From NCBI GenBank assembly GCA_947442475.1, contig CANEVP010000017.1:1-33610 (forward strand): a stretch of 33,610 nucleotides of DNA, written 5' to 3'. A program made the position numbers and the translations under genes. Shown piece after piece: positions 26,304 to 33,610 of this stretch. The stretch comes from Rickettsiales bacterium (GTDB lineage Bacteria; Pseudomonadota; Alphaproteobacteria; Rickettsiales; UBA1997). Position 1 is the stretch's first letter; the number at the start of each line of letters is the position of its first letter. The notes below the pieces were generated by a model. The model searched no databases, was not told the DNA's origin, and saw nothing but the letters and a program-made list of their open reading frames with translations.

Positions 26304-27625
26304 TTTTTGACAGCTGCTTTGTAAACATCGACGCCACGAACCAAATCAATGGCGCGAGCCAGCTGATAATCTTGGTCGTAAATTGCTAAATTATCGTCGC
26401 CAAGCTGTTCTTTTTTGGCTTCTTGTACTGCATCTTGAATTTGCACTTCAATGTGACCTTTTAAATCAGCTTCTGAATCACGATCTCCGGCTTTTTGTTT
26501 TTCGATTTTAGCATTAGTCACTTCAATATCTGGCTCAATGCCATGGGCTTGAATAGATTTACCGCTTGGCGTGTAGTAAAGCGAAGTAGTTAAACGCAAA
26601 GCTCCATGATTTTTTTCAAGAGGAATTACAGTTTGAACCGAACCTTTACCAAAAGATTTTGTCCCCATGATTATCGCGCGATGGTTATCTTGCAAAGCGC
26701 CAGAAACAATCTCGGAAGCAGAAGCGGAGCCTTCATTAATTAGCACTACAATTGGCAAATTCGGCACTGCATCTTCATTAACTTCATCTTTATATTCTCT
26801 TTCTTCAGTGGCGCGACCTTTGATTGAAACAATCACGGCATCTTTATTCAAAAATATGTCACTAACTTTAACCGCTTGATCCAAGAGACCGCCGGGATTG
26901 CCGCGCAAATCAAGCACTACACCTTTAAGATTTTTTTTACCAATTTTGGCTTTCAAACTTTTTAACTCAGCGATCACGCCAGATGCAGCCTGTTCTGAAA
27001 AAGTATTAACCTTAACGTAGGCAACGTCTTTGAACTTGGCTGATTTAACTGCTTTAACTTTGATGATTTGGCGCGTGATGGTTTTTTCAAGTGGCGCTTT
27101 TTCACCTTTGCGCAAAATTGTTACTTTAACATTTGTTCGTGGTTTGCCGCGTAATTTTTTTACCACTTCTTCAATGGTTTGGCCGACGACATTTTTATCA
27201 TCAATTTTGGTGATGTAGTCTCCCGACTTAATACCCACCTTAAATGCCGGCGTGTCTTCAATTGCTGAAATTACTTTTACCACTGACATTTCCATGGTGA
27301 TTTCAATACCCACTCCACCAAACTCGCCCTTGGTTTGAACTTGCATTTCTTTCAACGCTTCTTCTTTTAAGTAAGATGAATGTGGATCAAGAGAGGTGAG
27401 AATTCCATCGGCTGCAGCTTCTGATAATTGGCGGTCAGTTTTTTCTTCAACATATTCTTTTTTTACCCGCGCCATCACATCTGCCAAAAATTCTTTCTGG
27501 ACTTCGGGAGATCCTGTATCTTCAAGCTTGATCTGCTTGATTTGAATCTGCGACATAGAAATCGCAGAAAAAAATCCAACAAAAGTCGAAACAAGAACGA
27601 TAGCGGAAGTTTTAAAATTTTTCAT
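26300..27625 (-). CDS. ctpA: Carboxy-terminal processing peptidase, S41 family
   Basis: A periplasmic serine protease that trims or degrades proteins from their C-terminus. The 441 residues comprise an N-terminal membrane anchor or signal (about 7-25), a helical region with LTSLDPHSSYL, a PDZ domain (about 100-175; GGVGIEITMEMSVVKVISAI, KSGDYITKIDD) and the S41 protease core. The likely catalytic pair is Ser302 (NEGSASASEIVSGAL) and Lys327 (GTKSFGKGSVQT), at the 25-residue spacing known for tail-specific proteases. DLRGNPGGLL is the family signature. The C-terminal 70 residues are charged. It forms an overlapping pair with the SurA-like chaperone, both acting on envelope proteins. Confidence 0.96.
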   Translation of the reverse strand: MKNFKTSAIVLVSTFVGFFSAISMSQIQIKQIKLEDTGSPEVQKEFLADVMARVKKEYVEEKTDRQLSEAAADGILTSLDPHSSYLKEEALKEMQVQTKGEFGGVGIEITMEMSVVKVISAIEDTPAFKVGIKSGDYITKIDDKNVVGQTIEEVVKKLRGKPRTNVKVTILRKGEKAPLEKTITRQIIKVKAVKSAKFKDVAYVKVNTFSEQAASGVIAELKSLKAKIGKKNLKGVVLDLRGNPGGLLDQAVKVSDIFLNKDAVIVSIKGRATEEREYKDEVNEDAVPNLPIVVLINEGSASASEIVSGALQDNHRAIIMGTKSFGKGSVQTVIPLEKNHGALRLTTSLYYTPSGKSIQAHGIEPDIEVTNAKIEKQKAGDRDSEADLKGHIEVQIQDAVQEAKKEQLGDDNLAIYDQDYQLARAIDLVRGVDVYKAAVKK

Positions 27626-27685
27626 GAGAAATGAGCTGGGCGAAGGGTTTGAAAACGCAAAAATAACCGAACTTCAAAAGCTAAA

Positions 27686-28057
27686 CTATTGAATGCCGTA
27701 TTCTTCTTTTAGTGCGTTAGTGATTTCTTCAGCGGGATCGTCTCCGTAGGCTGAGAAAAGGATTTTGCCGTAATTTTCCAAGTGAATGATTTCGTCATTC
27801 AAAGCTTTCAAGAAAAGTTGAACTTTAAGACGTTCAACCAAAACGTAGTACCAAGCGTTGCGGCCGGCATCCACTCCTTTTACGAGGTAAATTAGTTCTG
27901 CTTGCATTTTTTTCTGAGGGTCAATTGGTTTAGAAGGAGCTTTCTGACTAGTGTCAGAAGCGTTATTAGTAGTAGGCTTTTGATCGATTTTTTCCGAAGT
28001 GAAGGTTGTTTTTTTACTAGCGTATCTTTCGGCAAAACTTTTTTGGGCTTCAGACAT
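27686..28057 (-). CDS. Hypothetical cytoplasmic protein
   Basis: A 123-residue protein I cannot assign. The first 50 residues are polar and probably disordered (rich in Lys, Thr, Ser and Pro); the rest is likely helical, with LIYLVKGVDAGRNAWYYVLV, ERLKVQLFLKAL and an acidic end, DDPAEEITNALKEEYGI. There is no signal peptide or clear membrane segment. It starts 2 bases after the small lipoprotein gene and lies 60 bases upstream of ctpA, all on the minus strand. The WYYVLVERLK segment looks like a conserved core. Confidence 0.7.
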   Translation of the reverse strand: MSEAQKSFAERYASKKTTFTSEKIDQKPTTNNASDTSQKAPSKPIDPQKKMQAELIYLVKGVDAGRNAWYYVLVERLKVQLFLKALNDEIIHLENYGKILFSAYGDDPAEEITNALKEEYGIQ

Positions 28058-28059
28058 AT

Positions 28060-28236
28060 TTAAGAATTTTGTTTTTGAGAATTTTGTGAGTTATTAAGCC
28101 ACCATTGATTGATTGATTTTTTTGGTCCACAAGGCCCGTCTTCCGTTGAAACGCAAGGACTTTTAACATCAATAACTTTATTGGCGCAAGAAAAAGCAAA
28201 GAAAAAAACTGCCAAAATCGAAATAATTTTTTTCAT
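28060..28236 (-). CDS. Small lipoprotein (58 residues)
   Basis: ATG 28236 to TAA 28060-28062 encodes a very short exported lipoprotein. A signal peptide (MKKIISILAVFFFAF) is followed by SCAN, with Cys17 as the lipidated residue, and a mature part of about 42 residues with two more Cys (SPCVSTEDGPCGPKKSINQ), then WWLNN. It would be matured by enzymes such as the Lnt encoded in this window. Size and layout resemble VirB7-type lipoproteins of type IV secretion systems, but I cannot confirm that and no other vir gene is here. It is transcribed with the 123-residue gene 2 bases downstream. Confidence 0.7.
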   Translation of the reverse strand: MKKIISILAVFFFAFSCANKVIDVKSPCVSTEDGPCGPKKSINQWWLNNSQNSQKQNS

Positions 28237-28342
28237 GTTTTGATTAATTTTTGAAAGATGAGTGTGAAAAAAAGTAAGTGCTTGCTTGAATTTTTCAATA
28301 AGTAAAATTCTTTAAATCTCTCTTAAATAATTCTCATTTAAA

Positions 28343-29401
28343 TTGTCAAAAATACTTTTTCCAAAAACCCTAATTATTGGCCTTGGACTTATCGGCGGAT
28401 CTTTCGCCAAGTCACTGCGTCACCATAAAATCAGTGAGAAAATTTTTGCTTTTGATCTTGACTTAGAGTCAATCGATCTCGCCAAGAATGATGGCATCAT
28501 TGACAGCGGCGCTGACAATTTTGTCATGCTTGAAGAAAATTTTGACTTGGTAGTAATCGCCACGCCACTTTCTGCTTACGAAGAAATTTTTGCCGAAATC
28601 CTTAATCACATTTCACCAAAAACAATTGTCATTGATTTGGGCTCGCTGAAAAACTTTATCAATGAAATTTTACCAAAAAATTTAGAGAAAAATTTTATTG
28701 GCTGCCATCCAATTGCAGGCTCCGAGAAAAATGGTTTTGAAAATTCTGATGCCGAGCTTTTTTTAGGCAAAAAATTTGTAATTTGCCCAACTGCTAAAAA
28801 CGATTTAGAAGCTATAAAAAAGATTGAAAATCTCGCCAAACAAATCGGCTGCAATCTTGAATCTATTGACTCCAAAAAGCATGACGAAATTTACGCTTTG
28901 GTTTCACATCTGCCGCAATTTCTGTCTTTTTTGACCAAAGAATTTTCACCAAAAAATATCAAAGATGATTTCTTCAAAACTGCTTTTCGCTTAGATGATT
29001 CTGACCCTGAAATTTGGTCAGATATTTTTGAGTTAAATGATGAAAATTTGGAGAGATTTTACGTTGAGTTTTTTGATGATTTAGAAAAAGAAATCACACT
29101 GATTAAAGTTTCTTCTGACGCGCCGAAAGATTTATGGCATGGTCTTGAATCATGCTTCGACGAGCTCAGCATGACATCGAGTTTTTTTGAGGAAAACTTC
29201 GCGGCAATTTTCACCCGCGCAATAATCGTTAAAACTTACCTAAATCTACCACAAATTAAAACCTTCCAAAACTATGCTGGAACTGGATTCAGAGACTTTA
29301 CTTCAATAGTCGGAGTCTTTAAATACGACCAAGAGAAACTGACTAACCTCATCCAAAAAAATCACAAAAAAATTCTCAAAATTTTTAATTCACTGTCATG
29401 A
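28343..29401 (+). CDS. tyrA: Prephenate/arogenate dehydrogenase family protein
   Basis: TyrA oxidatively decarboxylates prephenate (or arogenate) in tyrosine synthesis. The 352 residues show the dinucleotide loop [15 protein letters not shown] (near residues 11-25), [37 protein letters not shown] and [10 protein letters not shown], then the helical dimerisation domain. TTG 28343 is the start; no ATG fits. The 3' part carries half of the palindromic element (29147-29176) in frame, adding residues near 263-279 (ESCFDELSM) before the family's C-terminal [15 protein letters not shown]. ispG overlaps the stop by 4 bases (ATGA). A divergent 106-base gap to the lipoprotein holds a possible but weak promoter (TTGCTT, TAAAAT). 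Confidence 0.9.
   Translation: MSKILFPKTLIIGLGLIGGSFAKSLRHHKISEKIFAFDLDLESIDLAKNDGIIDSGADNFVMLEENFDLVVIATPLSAYEEIFAEILNHISPKTIVIDLGSLKNFINEILPKNLEKNFIGCHPIAGSEKNGFENSDAELFLGKKFVICPTAKNDLEAIKKIENLAKQIGCNLESIDSKKHDEIYALVSHLPQFLSFLTKEFSPKNIKDDFFKTAFRLDDSDPEIWSDIFELNDENLERFYVEFFDDLEKEITLIKVSSDAPKDLWHGLESCFDELSMTSSFFEENFAAIFTRAIIVKTYLNLPQIKTFQNYAGTGFRDFTSIVGVFKYDQEKLTNLIQKNHKKILKIFNSLS
29135..29176 (+). repeat. Half copy of the palindromic element, inside tyrA
   Basis: 29147-29176 matches the right arm of the intergenic element with one mismatch (CGACGAGC for CGACAAGC). About 12 bases before it resemble the spacer of the bioC copy. No left arm is present. It is read GAA TCA TGC, the same phase as in the BioC-like gene, giving ESCFDELSM here and ESCLDKLSM there. 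Confidence 0.85.
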
Positions 29402-30507
29402 GCCAAGAGCAATTAAACGAGATTCGTCCATATCGCACAGTCAATCGCCGCAAGTCGCGCCAAATTTTTGTTGGCAATGTTGCAATTGGCGGTGACGCAC
29501 CAATCGCGGTGCAATCAATGACCAACACGCCAACAACTGACGTGCAAGCGACCATTCGCCAAGTTAATGAATGTGTTGAGCTTGGCGCTGAATTAATGCG
29601 CATTTCGGTGCCTGACAAAGAATCATCCGACGCACTAAGACAAATCATTCCGCACTGCCCTGTGCCAATTATTGCCGACATTCATTTTCACTATCGTCGC
29701 GCCATTGAAGCAGCAGAAGCGGGAGCTAAATGTTTGCGAATTAATCCCGGCAATATTGGTTCAGCCGAAAAAGTGCGCGAAGTTGTAAAAGCAGCCAAAG
29801 ATTACGGCTGTTCAATTCGCATCGGTGTTAATGCCGGATCACTCGAAACTGAATTGCTCAATAAATATAAAACTCCAACGCCAGAAGCCTTGGTAGAATC
29901 AGCGCAGCATCACATTAAAATTTTGGAAGATAACGACTTCTTCAATCTCAAAATCAGTGTTAAAGCTTCTGACGTTTTCTTGGCCGTTGCTGGCTACAGA
30001 AAGCTTGCGGAGGTTTGCGATTACCCACTGCACATCGGCATTACCGAAGCTGGAAGCTTGGCGGCAGGCACAGTAAAATCAGCAATTGGCCTTGGCACTT
30101 TGCTTTGGGAAGGCATTGGCGACACCATGCGCGTCTCGCTTTCGGCTGATCCAAAAGAAGAAATAAAAGTGGCTTACCAAATTTTAAAAACTTTGGGTCT
30201 ACGTCACCGCGGCGTAAATTTGATTTCTTGCCCAAGCTGCGCCCGACAAGCTTTTGATGTGATAAAAACCGTTGAAGCGGTTGAAAAGCGCGTTGAGCAC
30301 ATCAAAACCCCACTAACCATTTCAATTTTGGGATGCGTTGTAAACGGTCTTGGCGAAGCAGCGCACACCCAGATTGGCATTACGGGTGGAGGCGGCGGAC
30401 GTCACAATGTTTACATGAATGGCAAGCCTGATCACAAAGTTTCCAGTGAAGAACTAGTTGATCACATTGTTGGATTGATTGAAGCAGAAGCGAAAAATGT
30501 TCGCTAA
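29398..30507 (+). CDS. ispG: 4-hydroxy-3-methylbut-2-en-1-yl diphosphate synthase
   Basis: IspG (GcpE) reduces MEcPP to HMBPP in the MEP pathway to isoprenoids, using a [4Fe-4S] cluster. The 369-residue length fits the bacterial two-domain form. The cluster ligands are Cys278, Cys281 ([11 protein letters not shown]) and Cys313 ([12 protein letters not shown]), with Glu320 following as usual. The TIM-barrel start is [15 protein letters not shown], with LRINPGNIG further on. It overlaps tyrA by 4 bases and bioC by 11, in a compact operon. Isoprenoids from this route would also supply polyprenyl carriers for the GT-C-like enzymes, though that link is inference. Confidence 0.98.
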   Translation: MSQEQLNEIRPYRTVNRRKSRQIFVGNVAIGGDAPIAVQSMTNTPTTDVQATIRQVNECVELGAELMRISVPDKESSDALRQIIPHCPVPIIADIHFHYRRAIEAAEAGAKCLRINPGNIGSAEKVREVVKAAKDYGCSIRIGVNAGSLETELLNKYKTPTPEALVESAQHHIKILEDNDFFNLKISVKASDVFLAVAGYRKLAEVCDYPLHIGITEAGSLAAGTVKSAIGLGTLLWEGIGDTMRVSLSADPKEEIKVAYQILKTLGLRHRGVNLISCPSCARQAFDVIKTVEAVEKRVEHIKTPLTISILGCVVNGLGEAAHTQIGITGGGGGRHNVYMNGKPDHKVSSEELVDHIVGLIEAEAKNVR

Positions 30508-31327
30508 TTTTGACAAAAAAAAACTCAAACTAAATTTTGCGCGCAGTGCGCAAAATTACGATAAAGCCGCGCCAATTCAGCGTTTGGTCGCAAGTAAGCT
30601 GTGCAAAATTGCAGCTCCTTTTATTCAAGAAAAACTCAATGTCATGCTGAGCTTGTCGAGGCATGATTCTGGGCACGGGCCTGAATCATGCCTCGACAAG
30701 CTCAGCATGACATTGAGAGTTTTAGACTTGGGCTCTGGCACTGGATTTATTGCCACTAACTTGGACAAAAATTTAGAAATTTTCGAAAGTGATTTAGCTT
30801 TCGAAATGCTCCAACAAAATCGCTCCAGAAATTCGCTCAAAATCCAAGCTGATTTCGAAAATCTGCCCTTCAAAAATAACAGCTTTGACATCTTAATATC
30901 GTCCTTCTCGCTGCAATGGTTGACGGATTTTGACAAAAATTTTGCGCAATTCTTTGCACTACTAAAACCTAAGGGAATTTTGATTTTTTGCCTACCAACC
31001 GACGGCAGCTTGTCGGAATTAAAAGCAGCAGATATTTTCAATTTTAACCCATTGCCCAAAATTGCCGATTTAGAAACTTCCCTAAAAAAAGCTGGTTTTA
31101 GCAAAATTTCTTTTGAAAAAGAAATCGTCAAACAGAGTTTTGAGAATGGCGTTGAAGCCTTAAAATCACTGAAGAGAATTGGTGCTAACTATTCGGAGAA
31201 AAATAATAAAATAATAACCAAAACCATCTTGGCACAATTCAACAATTTTTGTTTGAAAAATTTTGGCACCAGCACTAGAAAAATCGAAACTTCTTGGGCC
31301 GTCTCTTATTTCATTTTAAGCAAATAA
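30497..31327 (+). CDS. BioC-like SAM methyltransferase carrying an in-frame palindromic element
   Basis: A 276-residue class I methyltransferase resembling malonyl-ACP O-methyltransferase BioC, which starts pimelate synthesis for biotin. Its N-terminus [16 protein letters not shown] matches the BioC start pattern (F..AA.YD..A..Q). SAM motif I is [10 protein letters not shown], then [12 protein letters not shown] and [13 protein letters not shown]. Immediately before motif I, about 28 residues (47-74; [12 protein letters not shown] and [11 protein letters not shown]) come from the palindromic element at 30635-30717. ATG 30497 lies inside the end of ispG (11-base overlap). Without other bio genes nearby, a different methyl acceptor is possible. 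Confidence 0.82.
   Translation: MFANFDKKKLKLNFARSAQNYDKAAPIQRLVASKLCKIAAPFIQEKLNVMLSLSRHDSGHGPESCLDKLSMTLRVLDLGSGTGFIATNLDKNLEIFESDLAFEMLQQNRSRNSLKIQADFENLPFKNNSFDILISSFSLQWLTDFDKNFAQFFALLKPKGILIFCLPTDGSLSELKAADIFNFNPLPKIADLETSLKKAGFSKISFEKEIVKQSFENGVEALKSLKRIGANYSEKNNKIITKTILAQFNNFCLKNFGTSTRKIETSWAVSYFILSK
30635..30717. repeat. Palindromic element inserted in frame in the BioC-like gene
   Basis: Perfect 35-base arms (30635-30669 and 30683-30717) surround the 13-base spacer TGGGCACGGGCCT. The arm differs from the intergenic copy at one position (GAGGCATGA for GAAGCATGA) and is 5 bases longer. The gene stays open through it. Because of the symmetry, the opposite strand encodes nearly the same peptide in the matching frame. 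Confidence 0.95.
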
Positions 31328-31342
31328 ATTTCTCACATTTCA

Positions 31343-31801
31343 ATGTTCGGCAGTATCAAAAAAATTCTCGGAGTATCAAAAAACGATGCCGCTAAAGATC
31401 CAAAAAACTTAAGTGCAGACGTTGCTAAAGGTTTGCGCCAAAAATCAGAAAAATTGTCTCAATTTCTCGGAAGCAAAGTTGATTCTGTTTACGAAGAATT
31501 TTTTTCAATTAGGGAGAAATGCCATGATTTGCGCCAAACCAATTTTGATCTTGGCATGAGTCATCTAGAAAATGGCGCTTTGCCAGAAGCAATTTTTCGC
31601 TTTCGTTTCATTAAAAAATTCTGGCCTACTTATCTTGAAGCCCAGTACCAACTAGCTTACTGCTTGGTTCTAAATGAAAAATCACAAGAGGCGAAAAAAA
31701 TTTTGGAAGAATTGCTAAAAAAAGACCCAAACTTTAACCCTCTTGCTCAAGAGCTTTTGACGCATTTGAACCAGATAGGTGAAGATGCTAAAAATTCTTA
31801 G
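31343..31801 (+). CDS. TPR-like protein
   Basis: A 152-residue soluble protein. After a basic, mostly polar first half (FGSIKKILGVSKNDAA), the C-terminal 80 residues form about two tetratricopeptide repeats: NFDLGMSHLENGALPEAIFR, then YLEAQYQLAYCLVLNEKSQE with AKKILEELLKKDPNFNPLA. TPRs mediate protein contacts. It stands 15 bases after the methyltransferase and overlaps mlaA by 17 bases, so it may serve the envelope lipid-transport genes that follow, but its role is not shown by sequence. Confidence 0.75.
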   Translation: MFGSIKKILGVSKNDAAKDPKNLSADVAKGLRQKSEKLSQFLGSKVDSVYEEFFSIREKCHDLRQTNFDLGMSHLENGALPEAIFRFRFIKKFWPTYLEAQYQLAYCLVLNEKSQEAKKILEELLKKDPNFNPLAQELLTHLNQIGEDAKNS

Positions 31802-32543
31802 AAGCTTTTGCATCTTAGCTATCTTTATTGCCCCGATTTCCAGTTTTGCCAATAGCGCTTATAACTCTCTTGATGAAGATGATTTTGAAACTTATGAAGA
31901 TGAAAATTCAGTCAAAATTTATGATCCTTTAGAAAAAATTAATCGCAAAATTTATACCTTTAACGACTATTTTGACATTTATTTTCTTGAACATGTTGCG
32001 ATTTTTTATCGCAAAGGAGTTCCCGCAAATGCTCGCGATTCAATCAGAAATTTTTTAGTAAATTTATCTTTGCCGATTTCCGCCACTAACTCACTTCTAC
32101 AGGGAAAACTCGATAACGGTCTTGCCACATTTTCTAGCTTTCTAATTAATAGCACCATTGGTTTAGGAGGATTTTTCAACGTCTCTGGTGAAAAAGGCAT
32201 TCGCTACAAAACTGAAGATTTTGGGCAAACTCTAGGACATTACGGCGTAACTCCTGGCGCCTATTTAATGATTCCATTTTTAGGGCCAAGCACCACGCGC
32301 GATCTTGGCGGAACACTTGCAGATAAATCAGTTAATCCGCTTGAACTTAACTTTTTAGAAGTTGGTGGCAGCACCAATTTAATTGATGCGCGCTATCGCT
32401 TAGGATTGGCAGCAGCTGGCGGCATTGATAAGCGCGAAAGCTTAATTGATATTCTGGATGACATTAGAATCGACTCTTTCGACCCTTATGCTACAATTCG
32501 TAGCGCCTATTTACAAAAACGCTTTACTGACATTAAAAACTAA
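31785..32543 (+). CDS. mlaA: MlaA/VacJ outer-membrane lipid-asymmetry protein
   Basis: MlaA sits in the outer membrane and removes surface phospholipid for return to the inner membrane through MlaC. The 252 residues match the family: YDPLEKINRKIYTFNDYFD, RDSIRNFLVNLSLPISATNS, LLQGKL, INSTIGLGGFFNVS, EDFGQTLGHYGV, GAYLMIPFLGPSTTRD. The signal peptide (SFCILAIFIAPISSFANS) lacks the lipobox Cys of E. coli MlaA, so the protein is probably not lipidated. An acidic stretch (DEDDFETYEDE) follows it. ATG 31785 is preferred to GTG 31779. mlaC follows after 6 bases. Confidence 0.95.
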   Translation: MLKILRSFCILAIFIAPISSFANSAYNSLDEDDFETYEDENSVKIYDPLEKINRKIYTFNDYFDIYFLEHVAIFYRKGVPANARDSIRNFLVNLSLPISATNSLLQGKLDNGLATFSSFLINSTIGLGGFFNVSGEKGIRYKTEDFGQTLGHYGVTPGAYLMIPFLGPSTTRDLGGTLADKSVNPLELNFLEVGGSTNLIDARYRLGLAAAGGIDKRESLIDILDDIRIDSFDPYATIRSAYLQKRFTDIKN

Positions 32544-32549
32544 AAAATT

Positions 32550-33152
32550 ATGAAAAAAATTCTCGCTACTTGCCTTGTTTTTTTGATCGCATCCCCAAGC
32601 TTTGCAGCTGATGATCAAATGCCGGCAGTTAAAAAATTCGTCGAAGACATCGGCAACACTATCATTAAAACCGCCGACGAAACCGGAACTTCTGAAGTAA
32701 AAAAAAGAGATAAAATCATTGCCTTAATTGACACGGCAATTGACGCAAATTGGATCGCCCGATTTGTTTTAGGAAAAAATTACAAAACCGCCAATGAGCT
32801 ACAAAAAGAGCGCTTCACCAAGCTTTATCGCGATTTCATGATTAATACCTACGGACCAAAATTTAAAAATTATAATGGCCGCAAATTCACCGTAAATGAC
32901 GTGGTTGAACAAGGTGGATTTTTCATCGCCAAAGCCGAGTTTTTACCAAAAAATTCTAACGTGCCAATCTCAATTGATTTTAGAGTGAAAGAGCACGAAG
33001 GCAAACTGGCGATTTTAGATTTTATCGCAGAAGGCGTGAGTTTGATCGAAACGCAAAGATCAGAATTTAACTCAGCAATTTCACAAAGTGGAATGGATAA
33101 GTTTTTGGATGATTTGGATGTGAGAGTAAAAAAGTTGAAGGCGGGGAATTGA
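32550..33152 (+). CDS. mlaC: MlaC/Ttg2D periplasmic phospholipid carrier
   Basis: MlaC ferries phospholipid across the periplasm between MlaA and the MlaFEDB transporter. The 200 residues have a signal peptide (KKILATCLVFLIASPSFA, cleaved before ADD), then the family pattern: helical IIALIDTAIDANWIARFVLG, LQKERFTKLYRDFMINTYG, VNDVVEQGGFFIAKAEF, ISIDFRVKEHEGKLAILDFI and an ISQSGMDKFLDDLD end. It is the last gene of the tyrA-to-mlaC cluster. mlaD, mlaE and mlaF are not in the window; in alphaproteobacteria they are often located elsewhere. Confidence 0.95.
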   Translation: MKKILATCLVFLIASPSFAADDQMPAVKKFVEDIGNTIIKTADETGTSEVKKRDKIIALIDTAIDANWIARFVLGKNYKTANELQKERFTKLYRDFMINTYGPKFKNYNGRKFTVNDVVEQGGFFIAKAEFLPKNSNVPISIDFRVKEHEGKLAILDFIAEGVSLIETQRSEFNSAISQSGMDKFLDDLDVRVKKLKAGN

Positions 33153-33397
33153 CTGACTGTAATTCCATAAAAATCTTATCATAAATCCTTATGGATTTCA
33201 GCGTTTTTTATCCCATCCCACCTCTATTAACTCCATACCTACCGAAGGATCTCATATTTGATAAGGAAGTTAACCAAATCTTTAAAGATTTAGAAGGAAT
33301 CATTAGACCCCTTGCGAAACGATTTCATAAATTCTCCAAACCTTTAAATTACTCACAAATTTTTTCTTACCTGCCTCAAAGCCTTGTCTTTCCTGCC

Positions 33398-33540
33398 TAG
33401 AACGCATGTTTCAAATTCACAATTCCAGCAATGATGTTAAGCCTCATGTGAAGCTTCTTTCTAAAATTCCTGTAAGTTCCGGAAAGAATTCTGAATATTT
33501 TTAACTCTCTGAATTTGTGTTCAATCTTGACGCGGAAAGA
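33398..33540 (-). pseudogene. C-terminal remnant of an IS5-family transposase
   Basis: The minus strand from about 33537 to the stop at 33398-33400 reads FRVKIEHKFRELKIFRILSG, then TYRNFRKKLHMRLNIIAGIV and NLKHAF. This is the conserved end of IS5-family DDE transposases, with the catalytic Glu in KIEH. Upstream of it the frame gives non-transposase sequence and then a stop at 33602-33604, so at least the frame is broken; the remainder may lie past the window edge. No terminal repeats or target duplication could be identified. Confidence 0.85.
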
Positions 33541-33610
33541 CGCGAGTAATTTTACTAAAAAATAAGCAAAAATAGGGCGAAATTTGAGGTTAAAAAAGAC
33601 TTAGGACAGG

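Noticed and set aside
30625-31131. Minus-strand open frame of 168 codons across the BioC-like gene
   Set aside because: It lies antisense to a clear methyltransferase. Its only striking part is the palindromic element, which reads similarly on both strands.
33191-33400. Open frame of 69 codons between mlaC and the transposase remnant
   Set aside because: Rich in Pro, Leu and Phe with no recognisable motif, and its end overlaps the end of the transposase remnant on the other strand. Coding is not supported.

Overview
The window looks like the chromosome of an alphaproteobacterium, most likely in or near Rickettsiales. Four things suggest this: the DNA is visibly A+T-rich; the isocitrate dehydrogenase is the long form with an extra C-terminal domain, known from Rickettsiales; there is an ankyrin-repeat protein and several genes in decay; and palindromic repeats sit inside coding genes, as Rickettsia palindromic elements do. 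It keeps amino-acid genes that obligate intracellular Rickettsia have lost (hisF, argB, aroE, tyrA) and pgk, so it may be a less reduced or deep-branching lineage. The placement is inference from gene content. Few starts have a Shine-Dalgarno sequence. No tRNA, rRNA or CRISPR array was seen.

Layout. 1-5470: ankyrin-repeat protein, then nusA-infB-cytochrome b561, with a terminator-like hairpin between nusA and infB. 5471-7140: a perfect 30-bp inverted repeat, hisF, and a secreted-protein gene broken by two in-frame stops. 7137-13160 (minus strand): two tandem paralogous GT-C-like membrane glycosyltransferases, lnt and an XRE regulator, all overlapping. 13196-16000: icd and an MscS channel, closed by a 44-bp perfect palindrome. 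16070-20330: argB (minus); a RelE/HigB-type toxin-antitoxin pair with a promoter/operator candidate; a frameshifted second antitoxin remnant; REP-like hairpins; then aroE, lapA and a P-loop gene with two nonsense codons (minus). 20457-23580: a Cache-like sensor without output domain, a secreted-protein gene with a probable one-base frameshift, an alpha/beta hydrolase and a small basic protein. 23684-28236: pgk and an acetyltransferase facing a SurA-like/ctpA pair, plus two small genes, one a lipoprotein. 28343-33152: a tight plus-strand cluster, tyrA-ispG-bioC-like-TPR-mlaA-mlaC. At the right edge lies the C-terminal remnant of an IS5-family transposase.

The themes are envelope maintenance (lnt, GT-C pair, mscS, lapA, mlaA/mlaC, ctpA, SurA-like) and scattered single steps of biosynthesis, with active erosion: three broken genes, a decayed antitoxin, a transposase remnant and mobile palindromes. 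The most notable signal is one palindromic element present three times: once between genes, once whole and in frame in the BioC-like methyltransferase, and once as a half copy in frame in tyrA, read in the same phase in both proteins.
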